This document shows positions 25,401-32,776 of a DNA stretch of 64,000 nt, piece after piece (position 1 is the first letter of the stretch; each line of letters opens with the position of its first letter). A program made the translations under genes and the position numbers. Source of the stretch: Paenibacillus silagei. Lineage in GTDB: Bacteria; Bacillota; Bacilli; Paenibacillales; Paenibacillaceae. The stretch lies in assembly GCF_017874735.1 (NCBI RefSeq), contig NZ_JAGGLV010000023.1:1-64000 (forward strand), given 5' to 3'. Below the pieces are notes generated by a model. That model had not been told where the DNA came from, did not search any database, and saw only the letters and a list, made by a program, of their open reading frames with translations.

Positions 25401-26336
25401 ATGAAGCTGCTGCTGGAGGAGTATGAGGGAATCAGACGCTGGATGTACCGCAATGCCCGTCCGCTGGACCTGGCGCGATGGAGATTTCACTTTGAGGGCG
25501 ACGGGGCTGCGCCGATACTGGAAGCGCTGTCCGCCTATCAGAATGAGGATGGGGGCTTCGGCCATGCCCTGGAAGCGGACGCGTGGAATCCGAATTCCAC
25601 GCCCATCCAGACCGCTACGGCGGTAGAGAGGCTGCTGGAGCTGGAATTTGCAGATAACGGGCATCCGCTGGTGCAGGGAATTCTGAAATACCTGGACAGC
25701 GGTGTGGATATGGATGGCCGCACATGGAAGAATGTCGTAGCTTCCAATAACGATTATCCTCATGCGCCCTGGTGGCATACAAGCTCGGACAGTACTTCCC
25801 ACAGTATGTATAACCCGACAGCTATTCTGGCCGGATTCATTCTGAAGGCTGCTCCCAAGGATAGCGGGCTGTATGCCAACGGACTAGGGATTGCCCGTGA
25901 GCTGACGGAGCTTTTCCTGCGTGATCCTGCTATTGAGATGCACCCGCTGAAATGCGTGGCCACCCTGCTGGAATGTATCGCTTGGGCAGAATTGCAGGAG
26001 GAGTTCCCTTACGCTGCACTAAGAGAAGCGCTCAAGGTGCAGAGTGTGCAGTTAATCAGCCGGGATGCGGGTGGATGGAACGGGTATAGCTGCAGACCGT
26101 CTGTGTTCATCCATTCGCCGCATAGCCCTGAATATGCAGAGCTTGGCGGGCTGCTGCATCAGGAGCTGGATTATCTGCTGGAGACCCGGAACTCCGAAGG
26201 AATCTGGGACCTGACCTGGGGCTGGGCGGGGTATGAACGGGAATTTGCCGTCAGTGAGAACTGGTGGAAGGCGCATATTGTCATTGAGAATTTGCGGCTG
26301 CTGCGGGAATTCGGACGGATGGCGGAGCTGCCATAG
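25401..26336 (+). CDS. Terpenoid-cyclase-fold (alpha/alpha toroid) protein
   Basis: A 311-aa protein with repeated helical units like prenyltransferase/squalene-oxidase repeats: LEALSAYQNEDGGFGHALEADAWNPNS is a QDGGFG-type repeat, and further repeats occur at ISRDAGGWNGYSC and TRNSEGIWDLTWGW. No catalytic DxDD or metal motif is visible, so it is likely a toroid-fold relative of unknown substrate. The ATG at 25401 follows AAGGAG by 8 bp. It is monocistronic, ending before the hairpin at 26376. Confidence 0.65.
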   Translation: MKLLLEEYEGIRRWMYRNARPLDLARWRFHFEGDGAAPILEALSAYQNEDGGFGHALEADAWNPNSTPIQTATAVERLLELEFADNGHPLVQGILKYLDSGVDMDGRTWKNVVASNNDYPHAPWWHTSSDSTSHSMYNPTAILAGFILKAAPKDSGLYANGLGIARELTELFLRDPAIEMHPLKCVATLLECIAWAELQEEFPYAALREALKVQSVQLISRDAGGWNGYSCRPSVFIHSPHSPEYAELGGLLHQELDYLLETRNSEGIWDLTWGWAGYEREFAVSENWWKAHIVIENLRLLREFGRMAELP

Positions 26337-26375
26337 GAACAATAGTTTACAGTTACAAAATAATGCAACGCATGT

Positions 26376-26410
26376 AAGCCACAGCTCTCCGGATGGAGGG
26401 GCTGTGGCTT
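26376..26410. terminator. Hairpin terminator between convergent genes
   Basis: AAGCCACAGC (26376-26385) pairs with GCTGTGGCTT (26401-26410), extended inward by CTCC/GGAG. The T tract is short. Confidence 0.55.
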
Positions 26411-26452
26411 AATTTCGCACCGGATGCTTGCAATGGCAGCAGACAGTATCTG

Positions 26453-27313
26453 TTATAGTGCGCTGTTCGTCTGAACGAATTCCCGCTCATATATGGCCTG
26501 CACGTTCTTCAAAATGGTGCTGCCGTGCTCAGAGAATTTGAGCGGCGTGACCTGGTTCTTGTGCAGGAACACCCCAGACCTGCCGCTGTGTTCGCCAAGG
26601 GCCGCCTGATACAGTAAGCCTGCGCCGTGGGCTGGCGCCGGGAAAAACATGCGCGTAATCGGCCGCAGCCAGAAGGGGATGCCTGATTTTTTGCCGCTGC
26701 GAAGGGTGTTATTGCCTCCGGGATCCGCGCTGCGGATAAGGATGCCTTCGGCTGCAAGCTCAGAGGCCACCGCCTCCGTCCACAAGGACATGGCGCGCTT
26801 GGTGTCGGCATAAGGGCCAGTCAGCATCTGAAATTTCGCCGGGCGCTCCAGCGAAGCCGGGTCGAAGCTGCGCTTCATCATAAAAGCGTTGGAGGACGTA
26901 TTCACGACTGTGTGAAGCGTACCTTTTAGCAGGAGCGGCTTCAGCTCCATCGTAATGATATACGGAACCACCGTCTGCAGCTCATAATGCAGCTCGCGTC
27001 CTTGCTTGGACAAGAATAACTCGGGAAAGCTGCCCCCGGCATTGTTGAACAGGACGTCAATATACGCTTCGTGGCGGTTAATGTCCTGCAATGCACTCCG
27101 CAATTGGCCAAAATCGCTTAAATCCGCCTTATAAATTCGCAGCTGTCTGCTGCTGAGCGCCTGCCCGATAAGCGGATCATCTTCAGCAAAAGCAGAGCGG
27201 ATCAGCGAAATAACCTCCCAGCCTTCGTTCAGAAGTCTATGGGTCAGGGCCAGCCCGATGCCGTGATTGGCTCCGGTAATCAGCGCGGTGCGCGGGGGAT
27301 GTGATCGTCTCAT
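26453..27313 (-). CDS. SDR family oxidoreductase (retinol-dehydrogenase type)
   Basis: A 286-aa short-chain dehydrogenase. The Rossmann motif is LITGANHGIGLALT, followed by LFNNAGGSFPE; the catalytic Ser region is VNTSSNAF and the Tyr-x3-Lys is PYADTKRA. The C-terminus resembles the retinol dehydrogenase/WW-domain oxidoreductase class. The ATG at 27313 follows AGAGGAGT; 22 codons upstream in frame fall in the promoter and are rejected. It is divergent from a MerR regulator, with a MerR-type promoter at 27354-27384, so it is probably induced by the MerR ligand. Confidence 0.82.
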   Translation of the reverse strand: MRRSHPPRTALITGANHGIGLALTHRLLNEGWEVISLIRSAFAEDDPLIGQALSSRQLRIYKADLSDFGQLRSALQDINRHEAYIDVLFNNAGGSFPELFLSKQGRELHYELQTVVPYIITMELKPLLLKGTLHTVVNTSSNAFMMKRSFDPASLERPAKFQMLTGPYADTKRAMSLWTEAVASELAAEGILIRSADPGGNNTLRSGKKSGIPFWLRPITRMFFPAPAHGAGLLYQAALGEHSGRSGVFLHKNQVTPLKFSEHGSTILKNVQAIYEREFVQTNSAL

Positions 27314-27353
27314 ATTGGTTACTCCTCTACATGGAAAGTGGTGAATGGTGCTC

Positions 27354-27384
27354 ATTGTATAACTTGGAGCCAAGTCCAAGTCAA
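27354..27384 (-). promoter_or_regulatory. MerR-type promoter of the SDR gene (19-bp spacer)
   Basis: On the minus strand TTGACT (27384-27379) and TACAAT (27359-27354) are 19 bp apart. The dyad CTTGGAGCCAAGTCCAAG (27363-27380) fills the spacer. Confidence 0.7.
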
Positions 27385-27400
27385 GCGATAAAATGTGTCA

Positions 27401-27431
27401 TTGACTTGGAGCCAGCTCCAAGTTATATAAT
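27401..27431 (+). promoter_or_regulatory. MerR-type promoter of the merR gene (19-bp spacer)
   Basis: TTGACT (27401-27406) and TATAAT (27426-27431) are separated by 19 bp, with the palindrome CTTGGAGCCAGCTCCAAG at 27405-27422. Long spacers with a central dyad are the hallmark of MerR-activated promoters. Confidence 0.75.
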
Positions 27432-27473
27432 AGAACGAAGGCACCATTAGACCAGTGAAACGGAGTGATTTCT

Positions 27474-27932
27474 ATGAGTCTGGCGGAAGCAGATCTCCAG
27501 CAGGGATATTCGATTAAGGAAACGGCGGAGCGGACGGGTATGTCTGAGGATACGATAAGGTATTACGAGAAGATCGGGCTGCTGCCCCGGGCGAAGCGCA
27601 AAGGGAACAGCCACCGCATCTATAGCGATTCGGACCTGAACCGGATGTTGCTGGTGACATGCCTCAAAAAAACAGGAATGTCGCTGGACGACATGCGGCC
27701 CTATCTGGACTTGTCTCTGGATGCAGACCTGTCTCAGTATCCTGAGCTCCACGTGATGATTCTGAATCACCGGCAGAAGATTATCGAGCAGATCGCATCG
27801 CTGCAGCAGATTGTTGATTTCATTGACGTCAAAATAGAGCAGGGAAATCTGGGCCCGCAGACCTGCGAGCTGGCCGGAGACCGTAAGCAGATGCCAAGAG
27901 GACGTAAAGCCAAAGCTAAAGCTAAAGCGTGA
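27474..27932 (+). CDS. MerR family transcriptional regulator
   Basis: A 152-aa regulator. The N-terminal winged helix is YSIKETAERTGMSEDTIRYYEKIGLLPRAKRKGNSHRIYSDSDLNRM, full MerR signature; a coiled-coil dimerisation helix follows (LHVMILNHRQKIIEQIASLQQIVDFIDVKIEQ). The effector region is short, with one Cys (QTCEL), so metal sensing is unlikely. The C-terminus is a Lys/Ala repeat (AKAKAKA). It probably activates its own promoter and that of the divergent SDR gene, as in aldehyde- or quinone-responsive pairs. Confidence 0.85.
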   Translation: MSLAEADLQQGYSIKETAERTGMSEDTIRYYEKIGLLPRAKRKGNSHRIYSDSDLNRMLLVTCLKKTGMSLDDMRPYLDLSLDADLSQYPELHVMILNHRQKIIEQIASLQQIVDFIDVKIEQGNLGPQTCELAGDRKQMPRGRKAKAKAKA

Positions 27933-28086
27933 GGGTTAATGCGAAGCAGGAGGGGATTCAGGTGCTGAAGGCTATGCTTGACGCTGACAGACGGGGAGCT
28001 AGAGGAATCGCATAGCTGACAGGCCGCCCGTGCCGTATCCGCATCCCATTGTTAATAATTGCGTAAGCGCTCCGTACATATTTACC

Positions 28087-28128
28087 CTTCGTGAGCCAAA
28101 CAATGAGTACAATTGTTCAATCACGAAG
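28087..28128 (+). promoter_or_regulatory. 5' UTR hairpin touching the ribosome binding site
   Basis: CTTCGTGA (28087-28094) and TCACGAAG (28121-28128) are perfect inverted repeats, with inner ACAAT ... ATTGT pairing. The 3' arm overlaps the AAGGAGG site of the deacetylase gene. Confidence 0.4.
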
Positions 28129-28141
28129 GAGGTGTTCCAGT

Positions 28142-29053
28142 ATGAATACAAGCAACCACAGAGTAAAGCGTGTCCTTCTATATCCCTTGGCCGCAGCTGT
28201 GATTATGTCAGCGGCGCTAATCCCGTCAGCCCCGCTTGCCGTGTCTGCTGCACAGGCAGACACGGCACTTTCAGCACCCGCACCTGCGGATAGCAGAGGG
28301 AGCAGCGTATCGGGCAACCGGACAGCTGGGAATCAGCAGCAGCAGGCGCTCAGCCGTGTGGCGGTCATTATTGATGATTTCGGCAACAGCATGCGCGGGA
28401 CAGAGGAAATGTTCAAGCTGCCAGTCAAAATCACCGTCGCAGTCATGCCGTTCCTGCGCTCCAGCGAGCAGGATGCCCGGCGCGCCCATGAGCTGGGCTT
28501 CGATGTGCTGGTCCATCTGCCGATGGAGCCGCGCCAGGGCAAGCCGGAATGGCTTGGACCGGGGGCTGTGCTGACCAGCATGAATGACGCCGAGGTCCGC
28601 CAGCGGGTGGAGGCAGCGCTGGATAATGTCCCTTATGCGATTGGAATCAACAATCATATGGGCTCCAAGGTGACAGGTGATGAAAGGGTAATGGGTATTG
28701 TGCTGGAGGTCTGCAAGGAGCGCGGCCTTTTCTTCGTAGACAGCCATACCAATTACCGTTCAGTCGCGGGACGGATGGCCCGGGAGCTGGGAATGCCGCC
28801 GGTGGAGAATCATATTTTCCTGGATGATGTGCATTCGGCAAGTCATGTGGCGAAGCAGATGAAGCTGGTGCAGGAGCGGGCCTTGAGCCAGAAGTTCTGC
28901 GTCACCATCGGTCATGTCGGCATCCAAGGCAAAGAGACCGCCGCGGGCATCCGCAGCGGCATTGCCGAAATGAAGGACAAGGTACAATTCGTCGGCATCT
29001 CCGATCTGGTCCGTGAGGAATGGAAGTGGAATTCCCGGCTTACACTTCCATAA
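28142..29053 (+). CDS. Divergent polysaccharide deacetylase family protein (YibQ-like)
   Basis: A 303-aa secreted protein. A signal peptide is followed by a low-complexity Ala/Ser/Gln linker to about residue 75, then the catalytic-like domain VAVIIDDFGNSMRGTEE ... ITVAVMPFL ... GFDVLVHLPMEP ... GINNHMGSKVTGDE ... FFVDSHTN ... VENHIFLDD, the complete pattern of the divergent deacetylase family in the NodB-like superfamily. The substrate is probably a cell-wall glycan. The ATG at 28142 follows GGAGGTG. The last 14 bp overlap the convergent amidase gene. Confidence 0.82.
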   Translation: MNTSNHRVKRVLLYPLAAAVIMSAALIPSAPLAVSAAQADTALSAPAPADSRGSSVSGNRTAGNQQQQALSRVAVIIDDFGNSMRGTEEMFKLPVKITVAVMPFLRSSEQDARRAHELGFDVLVHLPMEPRQGKPEWLGPGAVLTSMNDAEVRQRVEAALDNVPYAIGINNHMGSKVTGDERVMGIVLEVCKERGLFFVDSHTNYRSVAGRMARELGMPPVENHIFLDDVHSASHVAKQMKLVQERALSQKFCVTIGHVGIQGKETAAGIRSGIAEMKDKVQFVGISDLVREEWKWNSRLTLP

Positions 29054-29843
29054 GGTAGGCAGCGATCCCGTTCGCAATGGCTTCTGCGATCTCTTCCTGG
29101 CCCTTCGGTGTACAGAGCTTCTCCCGGTCAGCCGGACTGCTGACAAATCCCGCCTCAACGATCACCGTTGTGGCGGTTATTTTGTTGAGCAGGTAGAAGG
29201 GCTTGCCCCGGACAGGATCATTCTTCATCCCGTAGAGCTGGTTGAGCTGATCCTGAATGGTCCGGGCCAGCAGGAAGCTGCGCCCTTCCTGGCGGTACAG
29301 AACGAGCGGACCATGCTTGGACGGGGATTTCGCCCAGTTAATGTGGATGCTGACCACGACATTGGCCGGAAGCGTCTCTGCCAGTTCCTTGCGCTGGGCC
29401 AGATCGCGTAAATGCCGGGATCTGTTCCTCAGCCACAGATTCTCATCGCTGGGCGCATAATCGCCAGTCCGGTTCAGAATCGTATCGAAGCCGTCTGCAC
29501 GCAGCAGGAGAAAGAGGCGGCGGGAGATGGCAAGGGTGATGTCCTTTTCCAGAATGCTGCCGTAGGAGGTTCCGCCGTCAATCCCCCCATGGCCGGCATC
29601 AATCAGAATGATCCGCTGGTCATGGCCGAGCATATGCTGGCGCTGTCCGGGCTGCTCTGCCTGCGGATTAGTGCGGGGTGCAGCCGCGTGAATCACTGCG
29701 GTGTCTCCTGCCGTAAGCATGAGCAGAACGCTTGCTGCGGCTATGATCCGCTTAAGCCGCCGCCCGGATCTCAGCACAGGCTGCTCTTTTGAATGATGGG
29801 AATGTGTAGCCGTATGGGGCTCTAATGCTTCTGACTGTCTCAA
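29040..29843 (-). CDS. N-acetylmuramoyl-L-alanine amidase (CwlD-like)
   Basis: A 267-aa zinc amidase that cleaves the bond between muramic acid and L-Ala in peptidoglycan. Zn ligands are visible in IDAGHGGIDGGT, ILEKDITL and VVSIHIN; the catalytic Glu is in VIVEAGFVSSP. A membrane/signal segment is at residues 33-52. Size and domain order match CwlD of spore cortex synthesis, so a sporulation role is likely but not certain. The start is TTG at 29843 after GGGAGG. It overlaps the deacetylase gene tail to tail; both act on the cell wall. Confidence 0.82.
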   Translation of the reverse strand: MRQSEALEPHTATHSHHSKEQPVLRSGRRLKRIIAAASVLLMLTAGDTAVIHAAAPRTNPQAEQPGQRQHMLGHDQRIILIDAGHGGIDGGTSYGSILEKDITLAISRRLFLLLRADGFDTILNRTGDYAPSDENLWLRNRSRHLRDLAQRKELAETLPANVVVSIHINWAKSPSKHGPLVLYRQEGRSFLLARTIQDQLNQLYGMKNDPVRGKPFYLLNKITATTVIVEAGFVSSPADREKLCTPKGQEEIAEAIANGIAAYLMEV

Positions 29844-30050
29844 GTGAATAACCTCCCTGCCGGAATAATCAACAGCTACTTGTACTTAATGACGGTTTAT
29901 ACAGGTGTAGTCTTGTTAGATTGTGCCTTAACGGCCTAACCTATACGAAGCTTCGGATTCCGGTTTAGAGATCGGAGGATTGGAGCACACTATAGGCATA
30001 AGGTCAAGGGGCGGGAACCCGCCCCGGCACTCACCTGGGAGGTGTATGAG

Positions 30051-30245
30051 ATGGCATCCGGCGGAGATGATCTGGTGAAGTATATTACGGAGAAGGTAGT
30101 CGTCTACATTGAGAACCCTCGCGCTGTCCATGCTAGGCGGAAGGCAGAGAAGCAGCCGTGGGCGGAAAAATGGTTCGGCACGCTGCCGCTCGCCTGGTCC
30201 GTGTGGCGCAGCAAATGGAGCCGGGGCGGGGAGAGTAAGGAGTAG
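30051..30245 (+). CDS. yqzE: YqzE family protein
   Basis: A 64-aa basic protein matching YqzE of Bacillus: DDLVKYITEKVVVYIENP at the N-terminus and WAEKWFGTLPLAWSVWRSKW near the C-terminus. In Bacillus it lies in the comG competence region, but here no com genes are near. The ATG at 30051 follows GGGAGG; a GTG upstream in frame is inside that site. A perfect GGGGCGGG/CCCGCCCC palindrome (30008-30025) lies just upstream. Confidence 0.72.
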   Translation: MASGGDDLVKYITEKVVVYIENPRAVHARRKAEKQPWAEKWFGTLPLAWSVWRSKWSRGGESKE

Positions 30246-30255
30246 GAGTAGCACT

Positions 30256-30399
30256 TCAGCGGAAATCGGTCGCTGTGTGAGCATGAGGTGCATAAATGCA
30301 CCTGAATTAGAGGAAATCGGGCCCTAAGTGTGAATCAGGTGTATAAATGCACCTGAATTCGGAGAAAGCGGACGCTGAGTAGAATTTAGGTGTATAAGC
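30256..30399. repeat. Tandem repeat with 51-bp period (about three units)
   Basis: The core AGGTGYATAAATGCACCT starts at 30286 and 30337, with a degraded third at 30388; spacing is 51 bp each time. The core is a near-perfect hairpin (AGGTGCAT/ATGCACCT). The stretch between cores also repeats (GGAAATCGG ... GAATC). It is non-coding, between yqzE and a terminator. Confidence 0.75.
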
Positions 30400-30450
30400 A
30401 AACAGCCTTCCCAAGTGGCGTCGTGCAGGCGGCACCCGGGAAGGCTGTTT
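30400..30450. terminator. Bidirectional intrinsic terminator
   Basis: AAACAGCCTTCCC (30400-30412) pairs with GGGAAGGCTGTTT (30438-30450), a perfect 13-bp stem between convergent genes. Confidence 0.65.
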
Positions 30451-30480
30451 CAATATCGAGCAGGAACTGCCAGTGCCAGT

Positions 30481-31557
30481 CTACGGGCTTGAACGGGGTA
30501 GAGCAGCGGATCCCAGCGTGGCTCCCCCGGGCAGTAGCACCGGCAGCTTATGGAAGGTGCCCGCCTTCTGAAGGGCGCTAAGCGGGAGATAGCGGATGCC
30601 ACCGGGACCAGCGGCGGCATAGACTATGGCGGCTTCAGTGCTGCCTTGGTCCCGGGAAGCACCGGGCTTCAGCCAGCTCTGGCTGCCTGTAATCATGAAT
30701 GGCGCGCCGAGCGTGTCGTTGTGCCCCGGAGACTGGAAAGCGAGACTGCCCCGCTCCTGAAGCAGAGCGCTTAGGCTTGCTCCGTTCAACGTCTTCAGCC
30801 CGGGTGCAGTTAGCCACAGCAGATCGGCATACGGGTCATCCTCTCCGCCACTTCGAAGAGCTGGCTGAGGAGCGCGCGCCTGGCCCGGGCCGGAGGACAA
30901 CATGGCTGAGGCTTCCGGTGCGGCATTAAGAATATGCTCAGCCTGGCTCTGACTCCAAGGCAGCGTCTCCAGAACGGTAGCATTCAGATACAACGTTCTG
31001 TTCTCCGTAGTGATTTTCCAGACAGGCAGCATTGGAGCATAGAGTGCCGTAACCCCGATGGCACCTGAAGAATTAGAGGGTATCAGTCCTTGCTGCGCCA
31101 CATACTGGCGCAGTTCAGTCATACTATAAGGGAGACCATCGGTTCCGGCTCCGTATTCGCTAAGCAGATAGCCGCCCTGATCCGCAGCCGAGATAATGAG
31201 ATAGCCGATCCGCTGACCGCTGTGCATCACATTGACCAGCCAGCTCCGTGTTCCCGGACCAAGAGGGTAGACCTCCGTGCCGGCATCCTTCCATTCCTTA
31301 AAAGGAGCATCCGCTGAGAGCTGGCTAATCGTCTGACGGGTGAAGGCCTGCAGCGTTTCCGGCGCTGGAATCGGCTTCATTTCAAGTCCCGGAAGAACCT
31401 CCTGCGTGACGGCCTGCATCACGGTCGTCCGGTTGGCTTGTGATGCTAGCGCCTGGGGAGAGGCGGCGCTGGCGGCCAGCAAAGTCAGTCCAAGAATCAG
31501 ACAGAGGAGCATGCGGCCACGCCGCCGGGAGCCCTTCCGTCTTGCAGTGATATTCAT
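30481..31557 (-). CDS. Secreted hypothetical protein (358 aa)
   Basis: A 358-aa exported protein. The N-terminus is basic (RRKGSRRRGR) followed by a hydrophobic signal segment ending ASPQALA-S. No domain is recognised; the mature part is Gly/Ser/Pro rich and contains GQRIGYLIISAADQGGYLLSEYGAG, the type of beta-rich segment found in pro-peptide-like domains. The ATG at 31557 follows AAAGGTG; a GTG at 31569 is an alternative. It is monocistronic with the terminator at 30400-30450. Confidence 0.6.
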   Translation of the reverse strand: MNITARRKGSRRRGRMLLCLILGLTLLAASAASPQALASQANRTTVMQAVTQEVLPGLEMKPIPAPETLQAFTRQTISQLSADAPFKEWKDAGTEVYPLGPGTRSWLVNVMHSGQRIGYLIISAADQGGYLLSEYGAGTDGLPYSMTELRQYVAQQGLIPSNSSGAIGVTALYAPMLPVWKITTENRTLYLNATVLETLPWSQSQAEHILNAAPEASAMLSSGPGQARAPQPALRSGGEDDPYADLLWLTAPGLKTLNGASLSALLQERGSLAFQSPGHNDTLGAPFMITGSQSWLKPGASRDQGSTEAAIVYAAAGPGGIRYLPLSALQKAGTFHKLPVLLPGGATLGSAALPRSSP

Positions 31558-31708
31558 AGGTTCAGTCACCTTTCCTGTTTAGAGGGAATTTACGCTTCTT
31601 ACAGTTCATTGTAGGGGACAAGCCCTGAAAAGGCTGTTGCTTGCTGTCGCGGCAGGCGGCGGGAGTTTCGCTGTTTTTTTGCCTGCTTTTAGCGGACAAG
31701 GTCGCATT

Positions 31709-32776
31709 CTATGTGCTGCGCAGATGAAACAATCCGTACGTTACGGCAGAAACTGCAATCTGCGGCTCATACTGCCACGAGGTCTCCTGGCGGCGGCGGT
31801 TGTACTGCTCCAGGATGGCGAGGCGTTTCTCTTCTTCCGGTTCCTTCAGCAGCTCCGCGTAGTAGATGTCCACAATGCTCAGCTCCAGCCCCAGCCGTTC
31901 GCGGGCTTCTTCGGCCCAGGTATAATCCAGCAGCGCCAGCTTCGAGGTCAGATATCCCTCCAGCCGGTTGGCCCCGTCCGTAATCCCCAGCTCGAACGGC
32001 TGGACATGAATGTTCTCCGGCAGCCGGGGCGTCAGCTCCTTGCCGGCCAGCCGGGCTTCGAAGTCCGGGACGATCAGCCCGGAGGTTAACGACACCGCGA
32101 TGAAATGCAGCTCCTCCCGCTTCAGGTCACAGGTCATCTCGACCTTGTAGCAGACCGCCAGCCATGGCTCGTAGGCGGCCGAGAACAGCGTGGTCCGCTG
32201 CCTGAGGCCAGGGTCCTCGAACAGCTGGAGGCACCGGCCTTCGTCCCGTGCCGCCGACCAGATCTGCCGCAGGCGCTTGCTGCCGTAGGTCACATCCTCG
32301 CGGCGGATCATGCCCGGTCCGAGACGCGGCAGCGCCGGAACGATGCCGAAGTACCGCGCGAGGATGCTGTCCTCCGGCGCAGCAGATACCCCGGGCGGCA
32401 GCGCGGCTCCCGGCGCCTGCGCTGCGCCGAGCGGCTCCGCAGCAGCTTCGGCATCCGCCGCCCCGGCCAGACCCGGCGGCGCTCCCGCCCCTGCCGGGCG
32501 GCTGGCCCCGCCGCGCGGGCGGGCCGCAGGCGCAGCGGCCTGCGCGGCCAGTTCATCGTACTTCTGCGGGTCGAAGACGAAGCTGAAGGACAAGGTCTCG
32601 GGATCTACGCCGGTGCGCTCCACGAAGCCCCAATAATAAGGGCGGTCCGTCAGCATCCGGTCCGCGCGGGGGGAGAGCTTCACCGTCACATGCAGCGGCG
32701 AGGATTCCAATATGGTGCATTCAGTCGCTTCCAGATAATCCATGACCTGCTTGCGCACTTCTGTAGGCGTCAGCAT
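31709..32776 (-). CDS. yqhG: YqhG family protein
   Basis: A 355-aa protein matching Bacillus YqhG: ESSPLHVTVKLSPRADRMLTDRPYYWGFVERTG at the N-terminus and YSLAVCYKVEM-like, LEGYLTSKLALLDYTWAEEA segments later. An insertion of about 70 residues rich in Ala/Pro/Gly/Arg (nt 32370-32550) is not part of the core and is very GC-rich. The ATG overlaps the helicase stop (TGATG). Function unknown; always next to YqhH. Confidence 0.78.
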   Translation of the reverse strand: MLTPTEVRKQVMDYLEATECTILESSPLHVTVKLSPRADRMLTDRPYYWGFVERTGVDPETLSFSFVFDPQKYDELAAQAAAPAARPRGGASRPAGAGAPPGLAGAADAEAAAEPLGAAQAPGAALPPGVSAAPEDSILARYFGIVPALPRLGPGMIRREDVTYGSKRLRQIWSAARDEGRCLQLFEDPGLRQRTTLFSAAYEPWLAVCYKVEMTCDLKREELHFIAVSLTSGLIVPDFEARLAGKELTPRLPENIHVQPFELGITDGANRLEGYLTSKLALLDYTWAEEARERLGLELSIVDIYYAELLKEPEEEKRLAILEQYNRRRQETSWQYEPQIAVSAVTYGLFHLRST

